Under the pieces are notes generated by a model. The model saw only the letters and a program-made list of their open reading frames with translations. It had not been told where the DNA came from and searched no databases. A program made the position numbers and the translations under genes. A stretch of 64,000 nt of DNA from Streptomyces sp. A0642 (lineage in GTDB: Bacteria; Actinomycetota; Actinomycetes; Streptomycetales; Streptomycetaceae): contig NZ_SSBL01000032.1 in NCBI RefSeq assembly GCF_004795105.1, positions 1-64,000 of the forward strand, given 5' to 3'. Position 1 is the stretch's first letter; each line of letters starts with the position of its first letter. Below, piece by piece: positions 24,201 to 32,304 of this stretch.

Positions 24201-26457
24201 GGGAAGTCACCGGGGCGGCGCGCCGACGCTGGTCGCGAAGCTTTTGGAGAGCAATGCGCTGCTGGCCAGTACGACCGGATGGGACCAGGGCGCGGGGGTC
24301 GCGCTGCGTGAGATCGGCTGCCTGCCGATGGACATCGCGCTCCGCAGGGGTGAGAAGTCCTCGGAGTACCTTCACATCGGCTTGGAGTCGGCGGTGCCCG
24401 GCCTGGTGGCATGGCGGGTGGCCGCCCTGCGCGCGGCAGGCATACCCGTGGAGAACCGCTGGGTGGACGTGCCGGCCCCGGAATCGCTGGTGGGATATCC
24501 GCGGCCGGTGCCGTGGGAGAGCCGGATGTCCACGAAGGAGTACGGCAGGGGCGTCTCGCTCGAAGAGGCCGTGGTGCCGCAGCAGGGCGACGCGCCCACG
24601 ACGTTCGCCGGGCTGCTCGGCAGACTGCGCAGATATGCCATCGTCGGTGTGCGCGTTCCCTCGGTCCCCGACCTCGAGGCCGCGCACGCGGTGGAACTCG
24701 ATTCAGTGGACTGCGCCCTGCTCGGGGACAGCAGCAGATTCACCGATTCGCTGATCAGCATGTGGGTGGCGGAGACGGGGGACGAGCAGCCGGAACCCGA
24801 TGAGGTGCTGTCCGTGCTGAACCACTTCTCCGTCCAGGCCGGGCTTCCCTGGCGCGAGGCTCTGGCACGGGCCGCCAGATTTGTCGGCGCCGGACTGCCG
24901 CTGGCGCCACTGGACTGGGCGCTCGACAGGGTTCCTGCAGACCCGGACGCGATCGCGACGGAGCGGGAGATGCAGGTACTGCGGCTGCACCCCGCCTTCG
25001 CCGGGCACAGAAGAGGGCTTCGGCTCGACGAGCCGCCGACGCGGGAGGAGTTCGACCAGACCGTCCAGCGGTACGGATGGCTCGGGCTCCCGGCCGACGC
25101 CCCGATGGCCGCACTCGGGGGCTTCGCCGGAGCGGCTGGGATGTACGGCGAGGTGGAGGACGCGTTCGGGCGCGCGTACTGGGTCGGGCACGGCCCGACC
25201 GCACGGTTCTGGGCCATGGCCGCCGCCAGGGCGTCGACGACGGTGGGGCAGGTGCATGAGCGCTTCGCGCCGTGGTTCGCGTCGATGGATCTGGACCTGC
25301 CGGATCTGGACGGGCTGAAGGACAGGAGGTTCACCAAGCTGGAGTCCGCGCTGGTGGCGGATCCCGCCGTGCCCCGCGAAACTTACAAGCTGTACGCGGC
25401 CCGTCCGTCCTCGTCCTCGTATCTTGCTCCGCTCTCCGAGATCGCCGTCGCCGTGCGCACCTCCCAGGCGGACACCGCCGCCATCACGGCGGCGCTGACG
25501 GGCTTGGCGGAGTCGGGACTCGTGGACGCCGCAGCCGCGGGACTCGTCGAGCGCTGGCTCGGCGTTCCGCAGGACGACATGAGGCTCCTCATGCCGTGGT
25601 CATGGGGGCTTTCCTGGCTCGGCGACGCGGGAGGCCCGACCCGTCTCGACTCCCCCTACGCCGTACTGGCGGCCTCGGCCTGCCGCCTTCCGCTCGGGGT
25701 GGTGTACGCGAAACTCGCCGAACTGGCCCCGTTGGTGGGCATCGAGCCCTCGATGGGGCCGCTGCCCGAGCATCTGGCCGACGTACACGTCAGCGCGGCG
25801 GATGTGGAAGCCGGCTGCGTGTCGACACCGGAGGGGGTGTGCTGGCTGGCGGTGCCCAGTGTGGGCAGGCTGGCGCAGCACGCCCGGGGCCGGGAGGGCA
25901 CGCTCGGGGACAGCGTGCGGGAGCTGAGCCGGTTCGCCGCGCTCGGCAGCCCCTGGACCCCCCGGGACGACGTCGACGGGGCGGAGTGGGCGCGGTGGCG
26001 TCCGACACAGCACGACGCGGCGATGTTCCTCGACGATCTGGCCGGCGACCGGCCCGTCGGCACCCTCGACCTCCTGCGGGTCGCCGCCCGCTTCGGCTGG
26101 CCGGTGGACCGGGCCTGGGACCGCCTCGCTGTCTACCGTACTTTCGGAGTCGAACTGCTCGTCGAGCGGCCCGAGTTCTCCGAGATCCCGATGTGGCAGG
26201 ACCTGATCCTGCTCACCGAGGAGTACACCGGCCGCGCCCCGGCCCTCGCCGGGCCGATCTCCGGCGAGCGGATCGCCGTCAGCGCACGGGAGCTGGAATG
26301 GACCACGGAACAGGTCGTGCAGCGGCTGCGCCTGTATGCGGGGGTGTTCGGCCTGGATCTGCCGGAGACGTACCCCGCCGACCCGGCACCGACCCCGCCC
26401 GCGGTGCCGTACCGCGACCCGTCACAGGAGAGGAAGCCGAATGCCGCCCGCGCATGA
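21274..26457 (+). CDS. Giant caspase-like / HSP90-type ATPase conflict protein
   Basis: The product is 1727 aa. Residues 1-260 are a caspase-like peptidase with catalytic His86 in HFTGHG and Cys141 in VDACRD. A helical region (about 300-600) resembles the inactive-HD units found in such proteins. Residues about 650-900 form a GHKL/HSP90 ATPase: ELYQNALDA (Glu661, Asn665), CEDNGVGM (Asp712) and SRFGIGVFSYFML. The C-terminal 800 residues are repetitive helices resembling the winged-HTH-like array known after HSP90 in related actinobacterial proteins. No signal or membrane segment. ATG at 21274 has GGAGG 11 nt upstream; GTG 21181, overlapping the previous stop, would add an unstructured 31 residues. 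The next gene overlaps by 17 nt. Confidence 0.88.
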   Translation: MGVSRQALLIAVPQYELSDHFPDLTAAVVKDVELMDAALRSSGYSVETLGLAPERPALRSRIISAISRVCCTAPEGGTVLIHFTGHGLSVDGSDYLVPSEAQLNWSTDPPHVDADSLIGLDLTTLLKGCKAGTVLLTVDACRDAQTEATGSSGGPATNFPSWRDRVAVVFGCAAGQTCGSDDHAGSHFTRALAEALASDSSPRTVADVISHTVRRTAEFARAAQHEQRPNPQYAPSGPGAISGVELCSGRTLQEEWSVAVRDPELWAAVQCGEERRSELQEALTRLTLECARLRALALAEVSDPWADDDYPVRVLKTGLRALLAPSVTQGGPLLDPCEFAVLMAAPFVREAVFAMGVKEAVATEPFRLDPATGDLGADAARIDLEHTFAAHPLIWRKGRKLASRGRTEEADGIAAWLMHRHVLGREGLWDTYAPGLLGPLASVMLGTSEESARFAECMDGLLRVCRQTAVAPAQPYAGEREPADEPQRPGELVPRTGPSERWRARELSWLIGLAGLLGGDLRDMSGVMVDNIGVTDGLVPAQAVAGVQELRWSRDRLGTCIDLDLPCPHPAVHAALQTLTGWADDAVQHIKQHLAAGETPGLLFHLPERVTCHKLRPQYNAADRGDAYGLPLMRFSLAEDEMRELLMGSQLYGDRTLALRELYQNALDACRYRQARVRYGRAKGGIAQDWSGEIVFRQGTDSDGRPYVECEDNGVGMGQTALRSTFARAGRRFEQSREYRREQARWRAVDKSLRLFPNSRFGIGVFSYFMLADEISIWTRVTDEFGRPESSRGLRVDIASSGSLFRIKESDASQPGGGTRVRLYLNSDSLDAAQELAKYVWLCDFPLRVERADGVVKRWEENVLYYDGDHTSPVRADRNVWWVPGSGCLLVDGIWTPTGTVDAPPGASFSTLAGRRDESMFGCVIDLRETHLPELNTSRTKILSYDKGWAAGHIRELAGQMEMPGWFSMEWLWQFAGSHRGGAPTLVAKLLESNALLASTTGWDQGAGVALREIGCLPMDIALRRGEKSSEYLHIGLESAVPGLVAWRVAALRAAGIPVENRWVDVPAPESLVGYPRPVPWESRMSTKEYGRGVSLEEAVVPQQGDAPTTFAGLLGRLRRYAIVGVRVPSVPDLEAAHAVELDSVDCALLGDSSRFTDSLISMWVAETGDEQPEPDEVLSVLNHFSVQAGLPWREALARAARFVGAGLPLAPLDWALDRVPADPDAIATEREMQVLRLHPAFAGHRRGLRLDEPPTREEFDQTVQRYGWLGLPADAPMAALGGFAGAAGMYGEVEDAFGRAYWVGHGPTARFWAMAAARASTTVGQVHERFAPWFASMDLDLPDLDGLKDRRFTKLESALVADPAVPRETYKLYAARPSSSSYLAPLSEIAVAVRTSQADTAAITAALTGLAESGLVDAAAAGLVERWLGVPQDDMRLLMPWSWGLSWLGDAGGPTRLDSPYAVLAASACRLPLGVVYAKLAELAPLVGIEPSMGPLPEHLADVHVSAADVEAGCVSTPEGVCWLAVPSVGRLAQHARGREGTLGDSVRELSRFAALGSPWTPRDDVDGAEWARWRPTQHDAAMFLDDLAGDRPVGTLDLLRVAARFGWPVDRAWDRLAVYRTFGVELLVERPEFSEIPMWQDLILLTEEYTGRAPALAGPISGERIAVSARELEWTTEQVVQRLRLYAGVFGLDLPETYPADPAPTPPAVPYRDPSQERKPNAARA

Positions 26458-26767
26458 TCTGACACCGTTCCGCGAACAACAGCTCGCGCCCGCCGGGAAC
26501 CCCGCCGTCGTACGTTCCGCCGACGGTCGCTGGTACACAGTCACCGGTCTGTGCCCGAATTGCCGTGCGAGCAGCGTGTTCCGGGTGACGTACGGACTGC
26601 TCGGCCCGTACAAGGGCGGCCGACGGCTGCTCGGCCGAAGGAAGACTCCGGACAAGCTCACGGGGAGCATCCTGGTCTACTGCCAGTGCGGGTTCCCGCA
26701 TCCGGACCGGCCCTCCGAATCCCCCGACACGGGCTGCGGGGCCTTCTGGGACGTGCCGGTGCCGTGA
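26441..26767 (+). CDS. Zinc-ribbon-like partner of the caspase/HSP90 protein
   Basis: The product is 108 aa. Cysteines occur as LCPNC, YCQCGFPH and a single GCGAFW, with a basic segment (GPYKGGRRLLGRRK) between the pairs, which fits one zinc ribbon. The C-terminus has no catalytic feature. ATG lies inside the last codons of the caspase gene in another frame, with AGGAGAGGAAG upstream; the stop overlaps the next start. Gene coupling strongly implies a shared function, perhaps an adaptor. I know of no named family. Confidence 0.75.
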   Translation: MPPAHDLTPFREQQLAPAGNPAVVRSADGRWYTVTGLCPNCRASSVFRVTYGLLGPYKGGRRLLGRRKTPDKLTGSILVYCQCGFPHPDRPSESPDTGCGAFWDVPVP

Positions 26768-27378
26768 CCGACCTGACCAGGAAGCGTTTCGCGCAGCTCG
26801 GCCAGCAGCTCCAGCTCGAGCAGCTCACCGCCGTCCGTAAGCAGGCCGAAGGCTGGCGCAACGGGCTCACCGCCCTGACCGGGCTCGTCGCGGTCGTCTT
26901 CGTCCTCAAGGGCCCGGAGAGCGTCGCAGGCATGACCACCGCATGGCGCTGGACCACGGCCGGCCTGCTCGTCCTGGCGTTCCTCCTGCTGCTGACCGGC
27001 GCTTTGGCCGCCGTACGCGCCGCGCACGGGCAGCTGGGGCGCGGCACCTGGCTGACCGGCGACCAGCTGCTGAGCGCCGTACTCGACGAGGTCGAGGACA
27101 CCCAGGATGTACTGACCTCTGCCCGCCGCCGCTCAGTCACAGGCCTCATCGCGGTCGTCGCGGCCATCGCGGTGACCTGGGTCGTGCCGGCGGCAGCGGA
27201 CAAGGAGGCCAAGCCGGCCGGCCCGACTGTCGTCGTCTCCACGGCGGCCGGCACCACCTGCGGTGAGCTGATACTGAGCGACCGCGAAGCGGTGACGCTC
27301 AAAGCCCGCGGCCAGAAGGCGCTGCGCCGCATCCCGGCGCGGGATGTCCGCTCGTTGGCTCCGGCGGCCTCATGCTGA
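26764..27378 (+). CDS. Three-helix membrane protein of the caspase/HSP90 operon
   Basis: The product is 204 aa. Cytoplasmic N-terminus with a short coiled-coil-like helix (LGQQLQLEQLTAVRKQAEGW), membrane segments at about 31-49, 60-80 and 119-137, then a C-terminal domain predicted outside the membrane. That domain has two cysteines, Cys166 (TTCGELIL) and Cys204 (last residue), which could form a disulfide. GTG overlaps the previous stop (GTGA). It could be the membrane-acting effector or anchor of the system; this is inference from position and topology. Confidence 0.75.
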   Translation: MTDLTRKRFAQLGQQLQLEQLTAVRKQAEGWRNGLTALTGLVAVVFVLKGPESVAGMTTAWRWTTAGLLVLAFLLLLTGALAAVRAAHGQLGRGTWLTGDQLLSAVLDEVEDTQDVLTSARRRSVTGLIAVVAAIAVTWVVPAAADKEAKPAGPTVVVSTAAGTTCGELILSDREAVTLKARGQKALRRIPARDVRSLAPAASC

Positions 27379-27418
27379 GCACGGCGGCACCGCGAACAGG
27401 AAATGAGACCATCCCCGA

Positions 27419-28132
27419 ATGACGCAACCCCAGGCGCACCACGAACCGCACGGCAACGGCCTGGGCGCGCGGCTGAACTGGCTGCGCGCCGCGGTCCTCG
27501 GGGCCAACGACGGCGTCGTCTCCACCGCGGGCCTCGTCGTCGGCGTCGCCGGGGCCACCGACGCCCGCGGCACCCTGCTGACGGCGGGCCTGGCGGGGCT
27601 GCTGGCCGGGTCCATGTCGATGGCCGCGGGCGAGTACGTGTCGGTCTCCACCCAGCGTGATTCGGAGAAGGCCGCACTGGCCACGGAGAAGCGGGAGCTC
27701 CAGGAGACCCCGGAGGCCGAACTCGCCGAGCTCACCGGCCTGCTGGAGGGCAAGGGGCTCAGCCGGGAGGTCGCCCGCGAGGCCGCCGTGCAGCTCACCG
27801 AACGCGACGCGCTGCGCGCCCATGCGGAGGTCGAGCTGGGCATCGACCCGGACGACCTGACGAACCCCTGGCACGCGGCCGGGGCCAGCTTCCTCGCGTT
27901 CACGGTGGGTGCGCTGCTGCCCCTGCTGGCGATCGTGCTGCCGCCGTCGTCGGTCAGGCTTGTGGTGACCGTGGTGTCGGTGCTCGCGGCGCTGGCTCTG
28001 ACGGGCTGGTGGAGCGCCCGGCTGGGTGCCGCGTCCCCGGGCCCCGCCGTGCTGCGCAACATGGGCGGGGGAGCGGTGGCGATGGCGGTGACGTACGTGG
28101 CGGGGGAGCTGCTGGGAGCGGCGGGGGTCTGA
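27419..28132 (+). CDS. VIT1/CCC1 family Fe2+/Mn2+ transporter
   Basis: The product is 237 aa. The family start is visible: NWLRAAVLGANDGVVSTAGLVVGVAGA and LAGLLAGSMSMAAGEYVSVSTQ, including the metal-binding Met/Glu segment. A charged cytosolic loop follows (about residues 75-140), then three further hydrophobic segments; five helices is the family number. Likely exports or stores iron or manganese. It sits between two conflict-type genes but is a common core gene, so I do not assign it to the system. ATG start; 40 nt after the membrane-protein gene. Confidence 0.9.
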   Translation: MTQPQAHHEPHGNGLGARLNWLRAAVLGANDGVVSTAGLVVGVAGATDARGTLLTAGLAGLLAGSMSMAAGEYVSVSTQRDSEKAALATEKRELQETPEAELAELTGLLEGKGLSREVAREAAVQLTERDALRAHAEVELGIDPDDLTNPWHAAGASFLAFTVGALLPLLAIVLPPSSVRLVVTVVSVLAALALTGWWSARLGAASPGPAVLRNMGGGAVAMAVTYVAGELLGAAGV

Positions 28133-28139
28133 CTCGGTC

Positions 28140-28157
28140 TTCACGCACGCGCGTGAA
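28140..28157. terminator. Small hairpin between convergent genes
   Basis: TTCACGC-ACGC-GCGTGAA followed by AAAAT lies in the 42-nt gap between the VIT gene and the NACHT gene. Confidence 0.5.
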
Positions 28158-28174
28158 AATCAGGTGGGGCGCGT

Positions 28175-31100
28175 TCATGCCTTGCGTACGAGCCGCTCGG
28201 GTGGGAAGTCGTCGGTGCCCACCGCCCTGGAGCCGTAGGCGAGAGTGACGGTCAGGCCGTTCAGGCTGCTCAACGGCGTCAGGTCGGCGGCACCCACGTA
28301 CGACTCGATGACGAGCGAGGTCAGGCCCGCCAGGTCCCGCAGCGGTGCCAGCCCGTCCGGGATGTCGCACTGGAAAAGGGTGAGCGTGCGCAGTCCGGTG
28401 AGGGGAGCCAGCAGCCGGAGGTCCAGCGGTGACAGCTCTCGCAGATTGAGCGATTCCAGGCCGTGCAACTCCGGCATCCCTGCGAGCTGCCGCAGCTGGG
28501 TGGTGCCGCTCAGGGACAGCTCGCGCAGCTCCGGCCAGCGCTCCAGGCCCTCCAGGCTCACGTAGCGGGTCTGCCGGTACAGGGCGAGGCTGGTGACCTT
28601 GCGGCACACCGGGAGCTCACCGATGCTCTCGATGAGGAAGGGATGGCCGAGCATCAGCTGCCGGAGGTCGGGCATGTCCCCGATCGGCCCCGGATCGAGC
28701 GCGGGGTTCAGCTCGATCAGTGAGAGCCACTCCAGACCCGGCCGCACCAGTGGACCGAGATCCTCGACCCACGGGCACATGCTGATACCCAACTCGCGCA
28801 GCCCGGACATGGCCGCGATCTCGCTCAGGTCCTCGAGGTTCCGGTTGTGGTAGACGAAGAGCCGTTCCACGTCGGAACGTGACGTCACGGACGCGAAGGC
28901 CTCGTGATCACCCCGGAGATTCACCCTTCCCAGGCGCGGGATGTGGCGCAGTGCCTCCAGCTGGGCGGTGTTCTCCACGTAGGCGTACGCTTCGTTCCAG
29001 GATCCGGCCGCCATGATGTCCCGTGCGTAAAGGTCCGCGTCGAAGGAGCTCCAGGCGTCCGAGACTGCCGACGCGACCTGCCACCGCTCGTCTTCCCGGA
29101 AGCGGGCCACGACTTCGTACGCCGCGTCGCCGGAGATCCGTGCGGCCGTCCTGACGATCGCGGCCGCCTCGTCCGCGTGTACCTCGTCGGGACCCGGCAA
29201 CAGCCCGAGTACCAGCTCGCCGACCTTCGCCAGCGCTTCCACGTCATCCTGTGTGAGGGGCGGCAGCATCCCCTCCGTGCGGTCCGCCACTTCCTTGCGC
29301 ACCTCGGGGTCGAGCTCCGGAGCGTGTTCCAGGCTCGCCGCCGCCAGCAGCACCAGCCGGTGCCCGTACTCGGGTTCCTGGTCCGCACGCCGCAACAGCT
29401 TTCCCAGCAGCAAGGCCCGTTCGTCGACCCGTGCGTGCCCCACCGCCATCTGGACCACGTCGTCCCAGCCGTCGTCGTGCGCGTTGCGCACCAGCACCCC
29501 GAAGTCACGCGCTTCCACAGCCGCCTTGGCGCCCAGGTAGTCCAGGAACGTCCGGTGCACGAAGTCCACCGCGCCCGGCGCCGGTTCGCGCAACAGGCCA
29601 CTCCTGATCAGCAGATGCGAGAACACCTGCTCCGCCGGCCCCCGGACCTGCGGCATCGCCCGCAGCCACTGCTCCGTCATCGCGACCGCCTCCCCGCGGC
29701 CCGCCTCCAGCTGTCCGTTGCGGATCAGCCAGTAGGCCAGCCGTTGGAGCAGGGCCGTCTGCTCCTCCCGCGTGAGATCGACCCCCTCGACGTTCACGAT
29801 CTCCCGTTCCGTGTCCCGGCGTACCAGCAGCATGTCCAGCGCCGCGTCGTACAGCTCCTTGCGGGCGCGTGGCAGCTGCATCCGCCGGTCCCGGTTCAGC
29901 GCGCACAGCAGCGCACACATCAGCGGGTTGGTCGCCAGTCGCCCCAGGTCCCGGCGCAGCCCGACCGCCCGGCGCAACGAGGCCTCGTACGCGTGGAGTT
30001 GTTCGCGCTCCTCCGGAGCCGGACACTCCAGCCGGGCGGTGTCGTGCCAGTGCCCGATGAACGTACGGATGTCGTCCCGCTCCATCGGCAGCAGCGAGTG
30101 CGGGGTGAAGTCCTGCTGCCCGAGCCAGCTCTCCGGGACGGCGGACGGCCGGGTCGTCACCACGTAGCGCGACCGCGGGTAGGCGGTGATCAGCTCCCGC
30201 AGCCACTTCTCGGTACGCCGGCGCAGGCGCATCGGGACCTCGTCGACCCCGTCCACCAGCACCAGGCCCCGCCCCCCGGACAGTATCCGGTCCGCCCAGC
30301 CCGCCGGCGCCGCGCCGTGCAGGGGGACGCCGGTCGCGCGCAGGAAGTCCTCCGGACCGGGCAGCCTCTCGTCCGAGGTGAACGCGCGCAGCCGCAGGAC
30401 GAACGGCACGCAGCGGTTCCAGTCCGACAGATCGCCACCGAAGGTCCGGCGGGCGGCGTTCACCGCCAGCCACTGCACCAGGGTGCTCTTGCCCGAACCG
30501 GCCGGCCCGCGCAGCAGCAGCCGGTTGCTCTCCGCGAGTGCCTGCTCCGCCCTGACGGTCACCCGCTCGGGCGCGGACACCGGCCAACGGCTCTGGCCGG
30601 TGTCATGGGAGCTCATCGACAGGCTGATGTAGCTCGTCTCCAGGGGCCACTCGGCCGCCGACCGCCCCAGGGTCAGCCCGAACAGCCCCATCCGGCCGTG
30701 CGCCGCCGCCACGAACTCCGCGTACCGCCGCTCGAAGTCCAGCGCCGCGGCGTCCGGGCGCGGGCCCAGCTGATCCCGCACGTCCGCCATCAGCTCCCGG
30801 GTCCGCTCCGCCGTACGGACCTGCTCCACCGCCGCCCGTGCCATGAAGGAGGGCTCGGCTGTCAGCTGCTCCACGACGTGCGCGCAGCACCGCTCCAGCA
30901 GCTCCGCGTACAGACCGGACACCCGGTCCGACAGACCCGCCGGGGGCGCCGACAGTTCGGCGGCCAACCGGCCCGGATCCAGGTTCAGGGCGAAGAGCCG
31001 GTCCGCCCCCAGCGGGCCCGCCGCCGCGAGGGTGTCTCTGACCGCAGCCACGGCCGCCAGCCGCTCGTGCCCCGGAAGGCCGGCGTACGACACCTCCAGC

Positions 31101-31267
31101 CGGTTCCCGAGCTCCTTCGCCAGCCGGTCGGGCTTCGCCGGGCGGGGGAGGGGGCGCACCGGGTCCGGGACCAGGCCCGCGCCGGGTCTCGGGGTGAGCA
31201 GGGACCTGGCCACCGTGCCGAGCACGGTCGTGGCGAGCCGGACCAGTGCAACTTCCAGACCCTGCAC
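28175..31267 (-). CDS. NLR-like NACHT ATPase with leucine-rich repeats
   Basis: The product is 1030 aa. Residues about 1-200 are an all-helical NACHT N-terminal region. The NACHT domain has Walker A GPAGSGKST (Lys260), Walker B LVLVDGVDE (Asp339-Glu343), a sensor-like VVTTRPSAVP and downstream helical NACHT-associated parts (ATNPLMCALLCALNRD). Residues about 800-1015 are leucine-rich repeats (LRELSLSGTTQLRQL, LESLNLRELSPLDL, LRTLTLFQCDI). This is the sensor-switch layout of STAND/NLR proteins; several bacterial NACHT proteins protect against phage. No enzymatic effector domain is recognisable. GTG at 31267 follows GGGGGAGG. Confidence 0.92.
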   Translation of the reverse strand: MQGLEVALVRLATTVLGTVARSLLTPRPGAGLVPDPVRPLPRPAKPDRLAKELGNRLEVSYAGLPGHERLAAVAAVRDTLAAAGPLGADRLFALNLDPGRLAAELSAPPAGLSDRVSGLYAELLERCCAHVVEQLTAEPSFMARAAVEQVRTAERTRELMADVRDQLGPRPDAAALDFERRYAEFVAAAHGRMGLFGLTLGRSAAEWPLETSYISLSMSSHDTGQSRWPVSAPERVTVRAEQALAESNRLLLRGPAGSGKSTLVQWLAVNAARRTFGGDLSDWNRCVPFVLRLRAFTSDERLPGPEDFLRATGVPLHGAAPAGWADRILSGGRGLVLVDGVDEVPMRLRRRTEKWLRELITAYPRSRYVVTTRPSAVPESWLGQQDFTPHSLLPMERDDIRTFIGHWHDTARLECPAPEEREQLHAYEASLRRAVGLRRDLGRLATNPLMCALLCALNRDRRMQLPRARKELYDAALDMLLVRRDTEREIVNVEGVDLTREEQTALLQRLAYWLIRNGQLEAGRGEAVAMTEQWLRAMPQVRGPAEQVFSHLLIRSGLLREPAPGAVDFVHRTFLDYLGAKAAVEARDFGVLVRNAHDDGWDDVVQMAVGHARVDERALLLGKLLRRADQEPEYGHRLVLLAAASLEHAPELDPEVRKEVADRTEGMLPPLTQDDVEALAKVGELVLGLLPGPDEVHADEAAAIVRTAARISGDAAYEVVARFREDERWQVASAVSDAWSSFDADLYARDIMAAGSWNEAYAYVENTAQLEALRHIPRLGRVNLRGDHEAFASVTSRSDVERLFVYHNRNLEDLSEIAAMSGLRELGISMCPWVEDLGPLVRPGLEWLSLIELNPALDPGPIGDMPDLRQLMLGHPFLIESIGELPVCRKVTSLALYRQTRYVSLEGLERWPELRELSLSGTTQLRQLAGMPELHGLESLNLRELSPLDLRLLAPLTGLRTLTLFQCDIPDGLAPLRDLAGLTSLVIESYVGAADLTPLSSLNGLTVTLAYGSRAVGTDDFPPERLVRKA

Positions 31268-31363
31268 CGCAGTTCCTCCCCCTGTCGGACCCTGGTGCAG
31301 GGATCGTACGACGACCGCCCTGTCGGAAGGTGCCAAAGGCTGCTGACAGCACGTCTCGCATAC

Positions 31364-31376
31364 TTGTTGGTAACAA
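31364..31376. promoter_or_regulatory. Palindrome in divergent promoter region
   Basis: TTGTT-GGT-AACAA lies between the divergent NACHT gene and sterol-desaturase gene, about 100 nt before the former and 40 nt before the latter. It could be an operator. Confidence 0.35.
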
Positions 31377-31404
31377 CGTCTAGTCCGGGGCCGACGTGCG
31401 GCCC

Positions 31405-31410
31405 TACCGT
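31405..31410 (+). promoter_or_regulatory. Probable -10 box, leaderless start
   Basis: TACCGT followed by 6 nt (GCAGGC) and ATG 31417. No clear -35 hexamer. Confidence 0.4.
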
Positions 31411-31416
31411 GCAGGC

Positions 31417-32304
31417 ATGCCGACGAACCTGCCCGACGTAGTGCTCTGGTCCATACCGGCCTTCGTCCTCCTCACCGTTCTGGAGATGGCGCTCCACCAT
31501 TTCCACCCCGACGAGGACGCCGCCGGTTACGAGGCGAAGGACGCCGCCACCAGCATCACCATGGGGCTGGGCAGCCTGGCCTTCGACCTGCTGTGGAAAG
31601 TGCCCATCGTCGCGGTCTACACCGCGGTGTACGAGCTGACCCCGCTCCGCGTCCCGCTCCTGTGGTGGACCGTCCCGCTGATGCTGCTGGGGCAGGACTT
31701 CCTCTACTACTGGTCGCACCGCGGCCACCACGTCATCCGGATCCTGTGGGCCTGCCACGTGGTCCACCACTCCAGCCGGAAGTTCAACCTCTCCACCGCG
31801 CTGCGCCAGCCCTGGACCTCGCTGACCGTCTGGCCGTTCTACCTTCCGCTGATCGCCTGCGGAGTGCACCCGGCGGCCCTGGCCTTCTGCTCGTCGGCCA
31901 ACCTCGTCTACCAGTTCTGGGTGCACACCGAGCGGATCGACAAGCTGCCCCGGCCCTTCGAGTACGTCCTGAACACGCCCTCCCACCACCGGGTGCACCA
32001 CGCCTCCCAGGGCGGTTACCTCGACCGGAACTTCGGCGGCATCCTGATCGTGTGGGACCGGTGGTTCGGCTCCTTCACCGCGGAGACGGAACGGCCCGTA
32101 TTCGGGCTCACGAAGAACATCGACACCTTCAACCCGCTGCGGGTCGCCACCCACGAGTACGCCGCCATCGCCCGCGACGTCCGCGCGGCGGGCAGCTGGA
32201 GCGAGCGCGCCGGACGCGTCTTCCGCGGTCCCGGCTGGCAGCCCGCCACGCCGGGCGAGCGAGAGGCCCTCGTGGCCGCCCCCGCGCGGGAGCGCACCGG
32301 ATGA
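31417..32304 (+). CDS. Sterol desaturase / fatty acid hydroxylase family protein
   Basis: The product is 295 aa. The di-iron histidine clusters are present in order: SHRGHH (HxxxH type), HVVHHSS and HRVHHAS, plus His at NTPSHHR. Four to five hydrophobic segments bracket them, so it is an integral membrane oxygenase. Bacterial members act on lipids such as hopanoids, fatty acids or carotenoids; substrate unknown. The ATG is 6 nt after a -10-like box and has no SD, supporting leaderless translation. The next gene overlaps by 4 nt. Confidence 0.9.
   Translation: MPTNLPDVVLWSIPAFVLLTVLEMALHHFHPDEDAAGYEAKDAATSITMGLGSLAFDLLWKVPIVAVYTAVYELTPLRVPLLWWTVPLMLLGQDFLYYWSHRGHHVIRILWACHVVHHSSRKFNLSTALRQPWTSLTVWPFYLPLIACGVHPAALAFCSSANLVYQFWVHTERIDKLPRPFEYVLNTPSHHRVHHASQGGYLDRNFGGILIVWDRWFGSFTAETERPVFGLTKNIDTFNPLRVATHEYAAIARDVRAAGSWSERAGRVFRGPGWQPATPGEREALVAAPARERTG

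Noticed and set aside
21040..24687. A 1215-codon open frame on the minus strand opposite the caspase/HSP90 gene
   Set aside because: It is antisense to a gene with clear domains, has Arg/Gly/Pro-rich nonsense composition and arises from the high-GC frame bias.
27419..28132. VIT/CCC1 transporter as a member of the caspase/NACHT system
   Set aside because: It is a common core actinobacterial gene and is not translationally coupled to its neighbours; position alone is not enough.
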